From: Opitutus terrae PB90-1
Lineage (GTDB): Bacteria > Verrucomicrobiota > Verrucomicrobiia > Opitutales > Opitutaceae
Direction: 5' to 3'
Length of the DNA: 64,000 bases
Assembly (NCBI RefSeq): GCF_000019965.1
Contig: NC_010571.1
Span: 1,240,001 to 1,304,000, forward strand
The first letter of the stretch is position 1; every line of letters starts with the position of its first letter. The translations under genes and the position numbers were made by a program. Positions 26,975-36,700 of the stretch are shown here, one piece after another. The notes under the pieces are model-generated. The model was given only the letters and a program-made list of their open reading frames with translations, did no database searches and had not been told where the DNA came from.

Positions 26975-27255
26975 CCCAGTGGCAATGACTGGACGCAACG
27001 CTGCTTGGCGTTGCTCTCAGCTCTGGACTCTCAGCTCTCAGCCAAAGAATGGGCCCACTGGGATTGGCTTCGCTTGCGCTCGTCTCGCGTTGCGAGATCC
27101 GCGCTCCGCGCGGCCCCTTCTGCGTTCGCTGCGCTCACTCCGTCGAACCCATGGGTTCTCATCCCAGTGGCTGTGGCCGGACGCAGCGGTGCTTGGCGTC
27201 GCTCTCAGCTCTGGACGCCTATCTCTCGACTCAAGTAATGGGCCCACTGGGATTC
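26975..27255. repeat. Direct duplication containing a tRNA 3'-end fragment
   Basis: Two ~91-bp direct copies (26975-27065 and 27163-27255) share CCCAGTGGC, GCTTGGCGT, GCTCTCAGCTCTGGAC and end with AATGGGCCCACTGGGATT, the 3' end of the tRNA gene at 27239-27311. So 27050-27065 is a partial copy of that tRNA's 3' end. Such fragments are typical scars of elements that recombine at tRNA 3' ends. Confidence 0.8.
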
Positions 27256-27311
27256 GAACCCAGAACCAAAGGATTATGAGTCCTCTGCTCTGACCGTTGA
27301 GCTATAGGCCC
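27239..27311 (-). tRNA. tRNA with CAU anticodon, probably tRNA-Ile2 (intronless copy)
   Basis: The 73-nt cloverleaf folds fully: acceptor GGGCCTA/TGGGCCC (one G-U pair), D arm GCTC/GAGC, anticodon stem GAGGA/TCCTT with loop CTCATAA, and T arm CTGGG TTCGAAT CCCAG. The anticodon is CAU. The identity is probably tRNA-Ile2 (C34 changed to lysidine by TilS), because a near-identical copy at 49,430-49,725 carries an intron like that of Azoarcus tRNA-Ile(CAU); elongator tRNA-Met is the alternative. CCA is not encoded. A promoter-like pair lies upstream within the adjacent repeat array. Confidence 0.93.
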
Positions 27312-27323
27312 ACAGACGGAATG

Positions 27324-27352
27324 ATGGTAAAGTGCACGGACGATGTCGCCAA
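27324..27352 (-). promoter_or_regulatory. Candidate promoter for the intronless tRNA
   Basis: On the minus strand, TTGGCG (27352-27347) and TACCAT (27329-27324) are separated by 17 nt, ending ~12 nt before the mature 5' end of the tRNA. The -35 part overlaps the first repeat of the adjacent array, so the array may supply the promoter. Confidence 0.5.
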
Positions 27353-27530
27353 ACGACATCTTGTGGTGACAAAACTGGGGCGACAACTTGTGGTGACCAG
27401 CTTTTCAGCGAAAAGCACGACGACTTGTGCAGCCAGTTTTGATCACCACAAAATGTCGTGCATTGCGGCGCTGAAAAGTGTGACACGAATTTGTGTTCGA
27501 ATCAGTTTCTAGCTCCGACGCTGAAAAGCG
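27331..27530. repeat. Repeat array resembling a Tn7-like transposon end
   Basis: Five copies of a CGACAxxTTGTGGTGAC-like site occur within ~130 bp. Plus-strand copies begin at 27354, 27381 and 27418 (the last degenerate). Minus-strand copies are at 27441-27458 and, partial, at 27331-27350. Three copies of GCTGAAAAG (one inverted) lie at 27401-27409, 27470-27478 and 27520-27528. Several ~20-bp sites next to an insertion target is what TnsB-binding ends look like; Tn7's own sites contain GACAAAAT. It begins 20 bp from the tRNA 5' end. The exact terminus was not identified. Confidence 0.6.
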
Positions 27531-27633
27531 CTCGCCCCAACTCAGCCTTTTACGAACAGTAACCCGTTCGCTTTTCCGGCTGTCCGCAGTGCCGAGCGAC
27601 AGTAAGCCGGCGTCGAGTTAGGGCTTGGCGGTC

Positions 27634-28349
27634 CTACCGACGCGAATAGCGCGAGATCCGGTATCGTTTCTTAAGCCGGGCCGAATACTCGACGTGTAAT
27701 CCCCGTAGGGTTTCCAGAGCATACGGAATGAATTCCCGTTCGAGCACGATGCGTTGGAACCGGTCCAGCCGCAGTTTCCCAGAGTTGGCACCTATCATCT
27801 TCTTAAGGAGGGCCTCATCCCTGTGGCCTGCGGGAATCCGGCCATCCGCATGCACCAGGATGTTTCGTAACGCCGAGAACTTCTTGATCGTGGCCCAATG
27901 CGGCAGTTCGTCCGGAAAGCCCACCCGGGCCACCTTCTTCAGGTAAATCTTCGCCCGCTCCATGCCCTCGCCCCGGATTTCCTTGAAGGAAATCTCCAGC
28001 TTCTTCGCCTTTTTGAACAGCTCCGCCAGGCCATTGAGCGTGTTCTCAAAGTCGGCCATGCACATCACGAACAACGATGCCCGAAACATCGCGGGAAATG
28101 TCTCGTGCAGTTCATCGTAATCTTCCGCTGCAGAATCCACATAATCCTGCCTCTGCGCCTCTGGCATGTTCTTGAGCCTGCCTCCACCTTCAAGCTGAAG
28201 CTCTCCGCCTGCCGCTTGAACATACCTTCCAGTTGCCGCCCGTAGGACTCGAACTGCTCAAATCGCCGCTCGGTAAACTGCCGCTGCAGTTCTATCTGGA
28301 GATAGGGCGGGATGGAGGTGCGTTTGGTAGACTTCAATGCGCGGAGCAT
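27634..28349 (-). pseudogene. Hypothetical protein gene with an apparent frameshift
   Basis: Two reading frames appear to belong to one gene. The upstream frame (start at 28349) encodes KRTSIPPYLQIELQRQF and RRFEQFESYGRQLEGMFKRQ, then runs into poor sequence. The downstream frame continues with DYDELHETFPAMFRASLFVM, a long helical domain and a basic end. Joining them needs a one-base shift near 28,165-28,185. The C-terminal ~170 residues contain FSALRNILVHADGRI, reminiscent of HEPN-like or AbiV-type helical proteins (RxxxxH-like), but I cannot assign a family. The sequence is lower in GC than the chromosome to the left. Confidence 0.5.
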
Positions 28350-28788
28350 GTTCGAAGAGGTCGATCTGAGACTATCCTCTGGGCACCGCTCGGCGATCAC
28401 TACTTCGACGCCGCTTACCAAGTCGCGGAGACCGGCTCTACAAACCGGCAGCCTCGGGCGACTTCGGTCATTCGTGCAAACGGCCAACGCAAGATGCACC
28501 TATCCGGTAGCACCTTTTTTATCGGCCTTCGCCCCACCACCGCCTCCAAGCGGTGGCGATGGTGGACAAAGGCCAGCGCATGATAGGCGGTGCGGCTCGA
28601 AGGCCAAGGCGCTCGGCGGAGTCTGCGTCTTCGATGTATTTCTCCGTGCCGCCAATTCGTTCTAGCTCCACCTGGGATCAGTCGTTCCAGTTTCCTCGCC
28701 GAGTGCCCAGACGTCAGCGGGGGCTCGACAGGCCTGCACGATTTAACGCGCAAGCCACCAGCCGAGGCACTAGGACTCTGTGCATTAC
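28350..28788. other. Gene-free stretch
   Basis: About 440 bp with no reading frame of convincing composition on either strand. A small inverted repeat surrounds GCCGCTTGGAGGCGG-like sequence near 28,545. It may be a remnant of lost genes. Confidence 0.4.
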
Positions 28789-29271
28789 ATGAACCTAGAC
28801 TTATCTGAGCAAGAAGTTCGCGCGCGGCTTAATTTAGCGTTGGAACAACTAGCCACACGCGACGGATATTTGGTGAAATACGGTCTAAATGAAAGGACTG
28901 TGACTCACAAACTGGCCGAGTACCTGCAGGCAGTTTTCCCAAAGTGGGATGTCGATTGCGAATACAACCGCGACGGACCTGATACAAAAGACGTCCTAAT
29001 TCCTAATGTGGACGGCGATCTCGACGACAACCCGGTGTATCCAGATATCATCGTGCACCAGCGCGGCGACTTCCGAGCACATGACCACCCCCCGCACCTT
29101 CTTGTGATCGAAGCACGAAAATCTGGTTGGGGCGTCGGCAAAATCTCCCGTGATCAATGGAAGGTTTGGGCCTACCTTAACGAACTGCGCTACTGTTACG
29201 GCGCCCTGGTCGAGTATGCTTTCGTTGATGGAAAGGTTCAGTTTGCGATGGAATTCATTCCGCGAACCTGA
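28789..29271 (+). CDS. Small PD-(D/E)XK-like putative nuclease
   Basis: A 160-residue protein. After a helical N-terminus (RLNLALEQLATRDGYLV) comes ERTVTHKLAEYLQAVFP, then the pattern VYPDIIVHQRG ... HLLVIEARKSG, matching the Asp and Glu-x-(Lys/Arg) strands of PD-(D/E)XK nucleases, with Glu in the preceding helix. The last motif is E-A-R-K, so activity is uncertain. The ATG at 28789 is preferred over a GTG three codons earlier. The PLD-family gene follows after 44 nt, suggesting a pair. Confidence 0.55.
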   Translation: MNLDLSEQEVRARLNLALEQLATRDGYLVKYGLNERTVTHKLAEYLQAVFPKWDVDCEYNRDGPDTKDVLIPNVDGDLDDNPVYPDIIVHQRGDFRAHDHPPHLLVIEARKSGWGVGKISRDQWKVWAYLNELRYCYGALVEYAFVDGKVQFAMEFIPRT

Positions 29272-29315
29272 CGCGAGCGCATTCTTGACGGTCAAAGATT
29301 GATAGCAGACTCGTT

Positions 29316-30341
29316 ATGAGCATTTTAGCAACGATTGATCATCTAAATTTTGAACGTATTCTTCGCGAGCTTCCAAGTTCGTCTCGGGTCGAAATTGCTA
29401 CTTACAATTTCGACTACAGAGATAATAGCCGACTTCTCCGGGCAATACGGAGTCTAGAAATTGAGCAAATCGAGGTCGTGACCGGAATTCCCGACTGCCG
29501 CGGTGATATTAGCCGGGCAGACGACCAACGCGTGAATGAGCAGATCCGATCGTACTACAGAGCGATGAACCCAGCGCGTTATCGAAGTAATACGAAGTTC
29601 TGGATCAGCCATCGCAATCACGCCAAAATCATCTGCTGCGACCACATCGCGTACCTTGGCTCGGCTAACTTTTCCGCTGGGAGTGAAAAGAACTTCGAAA
29701 TCGGGTATTTGACTGAAAAGCCGGAGGAGATCCGAGACCTTAGAAAATTCCTGAGTGAGATAAGGTCTCGTTCGATTCCTTATTTCAAAGTAGATGTGTC
29801 ACTTCACCTACAGAAGTTGATGCAGTTTGCGGCCGACACAGACTGGATAGCCTCTCGGCTTGAAGAGCACTGCTATGAGATCGTGAGTGAATACGGAAAC
29901 GTTGACGGGCGCTTGGAGTTTAGTTTGGGCAACTTTGGTGTTCCGGAAGCCACGGGGCGATTGATCAAGTGGGCGGCCGTGGTGGCTGCTGATCTCGAAA
30001 AGCGCCAGGCACAGGGGAATCGCCTAGCCGGTCGTGAAGAAAGGCTCATCGAATTGGGCCTGACCAATTCGATTCTCCATTTATCAGAGGAGCTCGAATC
30101 GATCACCGAGCAGACCGAACTTGAGCCAGAGCTTAGCCAAGCCGGCGTCGAAAGCAGTCTGCTGGAAAAATACGCGCTGCGCGACGATCCGGGTTCCGAC
30201 CCGGAGATGATTGAGGAAGCGACCGAGATCGTGATCAGAAACCGCGAACAGCGTTATGGCCCAGCGAAACGTCAGATGGAGATCTTTATCGCGGACGTCC
30301 GACGGGTGGGAGAGCAAATTTTTGATTGCTTGCGAGTCTGA
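29316..30341 (+). CDS. PLD-superfamily putative nuclease/phosphodiesterase
   Basis: A 341-residue protein with a single HKD motif: HAKIICCDHIAYLGSANFSAG near 105-123 (H-x-K-x4-D-x5-G-S-x-N). Single-HKD proteins act as dimers and include nucleases such as Nuc and BfiI. An N-terminal ~90-residue alpha/beta part precedes it and a helical Glu-rich C-terminal half follows (from ~200; LELEPELSQAG region), possibly coiled coil. It has no signal peptide, so it is cytoplasmic. Together with the small upstream nuclease-like gene it looks like a two-gene defence or restriction unit (inference). Confidence 0.7.
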   Translation: MSILATIDHLNFERILRELPSSSRVEIATYNFDYRDNSRLLRAIRSLEIEQIEVVTGIPDCRGDISRADDQRVNEQIRSYYRAMNPARYRSNTKFWISHRNHAKIICCDHIAYLGSANFSAGSEKNFEIGYLTEKPEEIRDLRKFLSEIRSRSIPYFKVDVSLHLQKLMQFAADTDWIASRLEEHCYEIVSEYGNVDGRLEFSLGNFGVPEATGRLIKWAAVVAADLEKRQAQGNRLAGREERLIELGLTNSILHLSEELESITEQTELEPELSQAGVESSLLEKYALRDDPGSDPEMIEEATEIVIRNREQRYGPAKRQMEIFIADVRRVGEQIFDCLRV

Positions 30342-30743
30342 CGCATTGTCGGAAATTGTGACACTACGGCCTGCCTACACAACGTTCCTTGCTGATCTGA
30401 TTACCCGAGCCAGACTCGTAAATAGAACTGGCATCCGGCATCGCCAAGAGACTTTAAGGTAGATGCCTTTCCCTTTGCCTCGCAGTGAACGCGGCGGTCC
30501 TTAATGTTTCAGCCTGTTGTCGACGCCCAAGGAAGAGGCTAACTTTTACGCGACGCCTCTCGTGAATTACGAAGGACAAAAGATCGTGTTGCAGCCGCTT
30601 CTGGAACCGTCCCGGTTGGAGCAATTCGAGGTACCGCCTCCATATCGTCCGAAAGTCTAGCCGAGGTTAAGGCGTCTTGGCCTTCCGAGAAATCCGCCTG
30701 TTCAAGTTTAGTCGTTCGGCTAGTCTTCGGGTTCCTCCAACTC
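30342..30743. other. Gene remnant and probable promoter region
   Basis: Mostly non-coding. A short plus-strand frame ending at ~30,660 (peptide ANFYATPLVNYEGQKIVLQP, then PPYRPKV, stop) lacks a start codon and reads like the C-terminal remnant of a lost gene. The region should contain the promoter of the 2,099-residue gene. Confidence 0.35.
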
Positions 30744-33700
30744 GTGCCCAGTTCCGTTCCAGCGTTATTCCTCTCCAAAGACGAATATGTCTTTCAGCAG
30801 CTGTGCCGTGATATTCTACATGCAGAACCAGACATTTCTGGGTGTGAAGTCTATGGCCAGCGCGGTCAGATGCAGCGCGGCATAGATGTCTGGGCGTGCC
30901 GGCGCCCTGACCAACAGATCGAGGTCGGTCAATGCAAGCGTTACGCCACGTTAACGGCGCGACATGTCGAGCAGGCGACGAAGGACTTCTTTGCCCACTG
31001 GGAATTCTGGAAAGCCCAGGGTGTGCGCCGATTCGTCCTGTTCGCGGCCTGCGATACCTCGTCGCGGAAGGTCCAGGATGCGATCTTGCGCCAGCGGCCC
31101 ATTTTTCGAAAGAAGCGAATCAAGTTCGAGGCCTGGGGTCTAAACGACCTGAAGGGAAAATTGGTTTCGCTGCGCCAGAATGTTCAAAGCCTCTACGGAC
31201 CGGACGTCGCGGATGCGATTTGCGGCACGGTCGCCGAAACCCCGGCCCTGCGAGCCCAGCATCAGTGGATGAATCACCACCTCGGCGTGGTGCTCTCCGA
31301 GCTCGAGTCCGGACGGAGCGCGGAACTTGACGGCCTCCGTGAAAAGAGCCGCGAGGGCAGGCATGCCGAAGCTCTGGCCGACGTGGAGAAGATTAAGACC
31401 GCGCCTTCCTGGCCATCGTTGCCGCGTGGTTTGCAGGCCCGCTTTCTCCGCTTCGAAGCCGCGCTCCGGCTGAATCTCAAACAACCGGCCGCGCGCGTCG
31501 CGCCGCTCGTCGAACAGGCGCGCGCAATCGATCCCCAAGGTGATTTTCAGATCATTGATGCGTACGTGAAATATCGGGAGGGCGGTCAATCCGCAGCGCT
31601 GGAGTTGCTGTCGGCTCCCCGCTCGATTGACGGCTGGAATTTTCGCTGGGGCCTTCTGCTCGATGTCGCCCGTGGTCCCGAGATCGAACCGGAACTCGCG
31701 CGGCTACCGGCGACCGTTGCGCCGAACGCCGAAACGCACCGACTCGTCGCGCTCGCGGCACTGTTGGCTGGCGATTTTCCCAAGGCCGACGCCCAGGCGG
31801 CCACGGCTCGGGCGCTCAATCCGACCCATCACGGGGTCCGAATGATAAGCGCGGTCGTGGATTACTTCAGCTGTGTCGTGCTGGAACCGGGCAAGCCGGT
31901 GTGCCTGAGCTGGCCGCCACCGGTGCCGTGGGAATTTGTGAAGCGCGATGCCGACACTCTCGCGCGATTGCGGCGGGCCGCGGGCGAATTTGCCCGGCTT
32001 GCCGCTGAGCTGCCGGAGCGGGACGAAGAACGTGAGCAGATGGAAGTATTTCAATTGGCCGCGATCGCCTGCGACTCTGCGCGGCGAGATGAAGCAACCG
32101 CTCTGGTCGCGAAGTTGCTCAGCGCAAATCCGGCGCACTATCGGATAGCGGCCTGGGCAGTAGAACGAGCGCTGCCTTTTGACACCAACGCTGTCGCTTC
32201 GGCTCTACTCGCGGCTGCCACTGCGGGAAATCTTACCCAACCCGATGCGTGGCTGGCGTGCTGTTCGGTGCTGCTGAGTGCGAAACGAAATGCGGAAGCC
32301 GAGACCGCGATCGATCGAGCGGAGCCATCGTTCGCCACGACGGGAAACATGGACCTCTGGCGTTTTCAAAAGTCGCAGTTCTTGGCGAACCGAGGGCTGA
32401 CTGCCGAGGCGGCGGCTCTCGTCGAGAAGGTCGAGGATCAAGGGATGCGAAGCTCGGCGCAACTGGCGTTGGCGCGGATCGGGGCTCGCAGCAAAGCTGA
32501 TTTTGCCCGCCTCGGGGCTCAGCTGGAAACAGAATATCGGTCGACGGAATCGCCCCAGCTCCTGTTCAAATGCTGTGAGATCCGAGTCCGGACTACCGAC
32601 TGGAAGTTCATCAGTGAGCACGCCACCGAACTGGTGGAAAAACTGCGCACCGACGCTGCGCTTCGTCTCGCCCTCCATGCCACGTTCAACCATGGCGACT
32701 ACGAGCTGTGTCTGAGTCTACTCCGACAGCATTCTGGACTGTTGCTCGGCGGCCAACTGCCCCCGGACATTCGGAGTCTGCGGGCGGAATGCCAGCAGCG
32801 GCTGGGGCACTGGCAGGAAGCGATCGCTGAAGCCGAAGCCCTTTACCGGGAGCGACCGAGTGTTGAACGTTTCGCCGAGTATTTCCGACTGCTCCTGATC
32901 ACCGCAGATGTTCCCCGCTGTGCGCTGATCGCTCGCGAGTTGCTCGAATTGCCCAATGCTGAGGCCGATCTGTTATTGCAGGCCGCGCGAGTGACGCGAC
33001 TGCAGGATCAGAATCTCGCGAGGGAACTTTGGCGGCGCGCGCTCAAGCTGCTGCGCAATGACATGACGTTGATGACCGCCGCGCTTGGCCTGGCTTATGA
33101 ACTCGGGCTCGAGCGGGAGGCGGCCCAGCTGCAACAACGATTGTTCGCCCAAGGTCGGACGTGCAGCGGACCCTTTCAGGTCAAGACGTTCGAGGAAACG
33201 GTTGCGATTCTGCGCGAACAGCGCGCCGAACAGGAGCGGTTGAACAAGGTCTACAACGAGTCGGCGGCGCCGATTCACCTCATTGCCAAGCAGGTCGGCG
33301 CGCCGCTGGTCGAACTCTACCACGGTACGCTGAGTCGAAACCGGCAATCGCCCAACTTGATCGCTGCGCCTGCACTGCTGGCGCGATATGGCGGCCGGAA
33401 GATGCCGGACCGTTTTGCCGTCGACACGGTTTATGCCGACGTTACGAGCCTGATTCTCGCCGCCGACTTGGAAATTCTCGATCAGATCGAAGCCAAGTTG
33501 AGTCCCATCCAGATCAGCGGCGACGTCACGCCAAGTTTGATGGAGCAGATCGCGCGGGTGACGCCACATCAACCGAGCCAGCATGCTCAACGGGCGGAGA
33601 TGTTTCGCCTGATCAAGGTCAAGCAGCTGGCCGTCGCGGAGGTCCCGAGTCCCGCACCAGAGGTCGCGGAGTCGATCACGAAGGACTTGGGGGAGGAATG

Positions 33701-36700
33701 GACCGCGCAGTGGCAGGCCGCCGCCGCCGCGGATGGAGCAGTGCTCGCGGACCATCCGTTGGTCACGCATGACGGAACTTTCCGTCCCGTGGAATTGCCG
33801 GTTCCGATTGGCGTCCGCGTTTTCAATCTCCGGGAGTTCCTGCACGCGCTCTTTCTCGCCGGCGGGTTGACCGCCGACGAGTGGAAGTCGGCGGTTGCGA
33901 AGGGCACGGTGCTGGCGGGATACCCCGAACGTGCCGAGGCGGAGTTGGCCTGGCCGAAGGATCGGATGGTCGCGCTGACGGGCGCGGTGTTCGTGATGCT
34001 GTTTGACGGCGGCTGGCTCGACGCGGCTACGACGCACTTCCGTTTGGTGATCAGTCAAACTGCGTTGAAGGAGGCCGAAGCCGAGGAAGCGGCGCATGGC
34101 CGACGCGAGGAACTCGCGGCGTGGAGTAAGGGTCTCCTAGAGCGGATTCAACGTGGGATTGCGCAGAAGAAATATCGGGTGCTGCCGCAACTCGCCAAGC
34201 CGGCGCAAGCGAAACAGGATCTCGGCGCGGATGGAGTTGGCCTCGGGACCCTGCTCCGCCATGTGTCGGTAGCCAAGACCGGCGTGCTCTGGTGCGACGA
34301 CCGCATGGTGAATCGTCACCTCACGGCTGGGTCGCGGCCCATCGTTGGGATCATCGAGATCCTCCTCATGTTGCGGTCTACTGGGGCTTTGTCCGAGGCG
34401 GAATACTACGGCAAAGTTCTGCACCTCCGCCGGAGCAATGTGCGTTTTCTTCCGGTGACGCCGGAGGAGATCCTCCATCACTTACGCCAAGCGACAGTGA
34501 ACAACGACACGTTGGTGGAAACTCCGGCACTCGCGACGTTGCGCCGGTATCTGGCGGCATGCCTCGTGGACCGCGAGCGCTTGTTGGCGCCGCTCGCGCC
34601 CGTCGAGGGCGGACGGCAGGACATTCGCGAATGGGAATTCGTGCTCCAAGTTCGCCGCGCGAGCGATGAAACGCTGCGCAAAATTTGGGAGCAGCAATCC
34701 GACAGCTTGGAGATCCGGAACGCCCAAGCCGATTGGCTCTGGCAGGCCGTTTTTCTGGATGTCCTCGGCATGCGGCAGAATCTGGTCGTGGAACGACCGA
34801 TCGGCGAAGAACGAGAACTCACGGCGTTTGCCGTTGCGATGAATTTCCTGATCGGGGTGACTTTGTCGATCAAGGTGCCGGGCGCGTCAGACGCCACGCT
34901 GGCTCCGAGAAAAGGATACTACGACTGGCTCACCACGCGGATGTTGCAGCCGCTGGAGCGGAGTAATCCCGGCTTTGTTGGGTTGGTGGCCAAACTCGTG
35001 GCGGACGATGTGACGGCGACGACGCGAGCGGCACTGAAGAAAAAATCAAAGGACACTCGGATCGGTGAATGCGGCGTGATGCGGCAACTGGTGTGGAATC
35101 TGCCCAACGATTTGCTGCAGGAGTTGGATCTACCTGCGGACGTAATGGCGGGAATCAGCCTCAAGGCGAACGGGCCCACGGCGACGGTGGATGGAGGTGA
35201 ATTCGATGTCGGCACGCTGTGGGCGGCGCAGGCCGAGGCGATCAATGGGCGGCCCGGGCAGGTGCAAGACCGAACGGGAAAGCGCCAGCTTTCATTTGTG
35301 CGCGATGACAAGCCGGGGGGCATAACCCTCCGCGTCAGCGATACTGCGTCGGCGGAGCCCAAGTTTTGGCGCGAATCGGCCTATCCCTTGATGCTCGACG
35401 CCGTCGCCGCGCGCGTGGCCGACTTGGAACAACATCCGGAATGGTTCGACTGCCCGGCCGCTGAGCGGCACGAAGCGATCCAGGCCATTGCTAATGCGGA
35501 ACGACCGGCTGACCGCGCGGAGCGGTTGCATCAATGGATCAACAAGTCGCCGACGGTCTGGTATCGGCGGTTGACGAATCAATTTCGCGGCCAGGAAGGA
35601 ATTTCGGCGGATGAAATTCGCCTGCCGAGTTGGTCCCGGCTTCGCGCGCATTTGCGGTTCAAGGATGGAGCGGAAATTCAACCGCGCGAAGGGTTCAGCG
35701 TCGCGATGAGCGACCTGCTGCGCGAGGAGGGGTTGTTTAGAACATTGCAGCGGGCGATTTGTCTGCCGGTAACGCTCCCGCCGGCCCTCGTAGACGCCTG
35801 GATCGCGTTGCCGACGGCCGACGCGCGTTCTGATTGGTCGAAACTCCGCCGAGGGGCGCCGTCGCCGATCGCCGTGATCCAAATATTACGGCTCGGCCTC
35901 GTCCGCGCTGACATTGATGCGGCCGAAATTAAGGCGCTTTTCGCGGAGCTCTTCGACCCCGTCGCGGGTGAGGAATTCGCGGATTCGTTCAACTCCGTGC
36001 TGGTGTGGGTCGGCAGAGAATTGGTGCACTGGCCAAACGGAAGAGCGCTGCCCGCGTGGCAACGGCATCTGATGATTTGGTATCACGCGAGCCGTTTGCA
36101 CGCCATGTTTCGCATCGGGCGCGCCGATTTGGCGAAGCTGCCGGGCTGGTTTGCCAGCCATGGAGGGACGTGGAACGAAAGCATCCTCACGTATGATCCG
36201 CATTTCGCCGACGATCTCCTGCACCCGTCGGAGGGCTCGCGCGGCTGCATTGAGATCAACGGCTTGGTCAACGCCCTGGCGGGTGTGCCGGATGACCGCG
36301 TGCGACTCCTGGATATTTCCACAGTGTGGATGCGACTCAGGACGGAGAGCCCGATTCAAGTCGCCGGGCTGCAGTCCGACTTGGCGCGTCGCATCGATTT
36401 GGCGCCGGATAATCTTGGGGCGCTCCTCCGCCGTTCCGACCAGACGGAGGCGGTTCGTGTTCTCGGTGAAGGAGTCGTGAAGGAGCTATTCCTGCGAAAC
36501 GACGACGAGGAAATTACGGAGGGGATTCGCGCTCTCGTGGCAGCGCCTTACGCGCAGAAATCGTGGACGGTGCTTCTCGCCACCCTGCGCGATCTGCCCG
36601 CGCCCACCGCTTGTCGAACCGCGCTTCGCGAGGCCTTGCAGGCGATCGATTTCGTCGAGTTCATGCGGCGCGAACCCGACTGGGCCTGTATCGCACTCGC

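Noticed and set aside
25776-27293. 505-codon plus-strand open frame
   Set aside because: Antisense to the ABC-F gene and running into the tRNA region; composition of a shadow frame.
30539-30778. 79-codon minus-strand frame before the giant gene
   Set aside because: Low-complexity composition and overlap with the probable promoter and start of the giant gene; no motif supports it.
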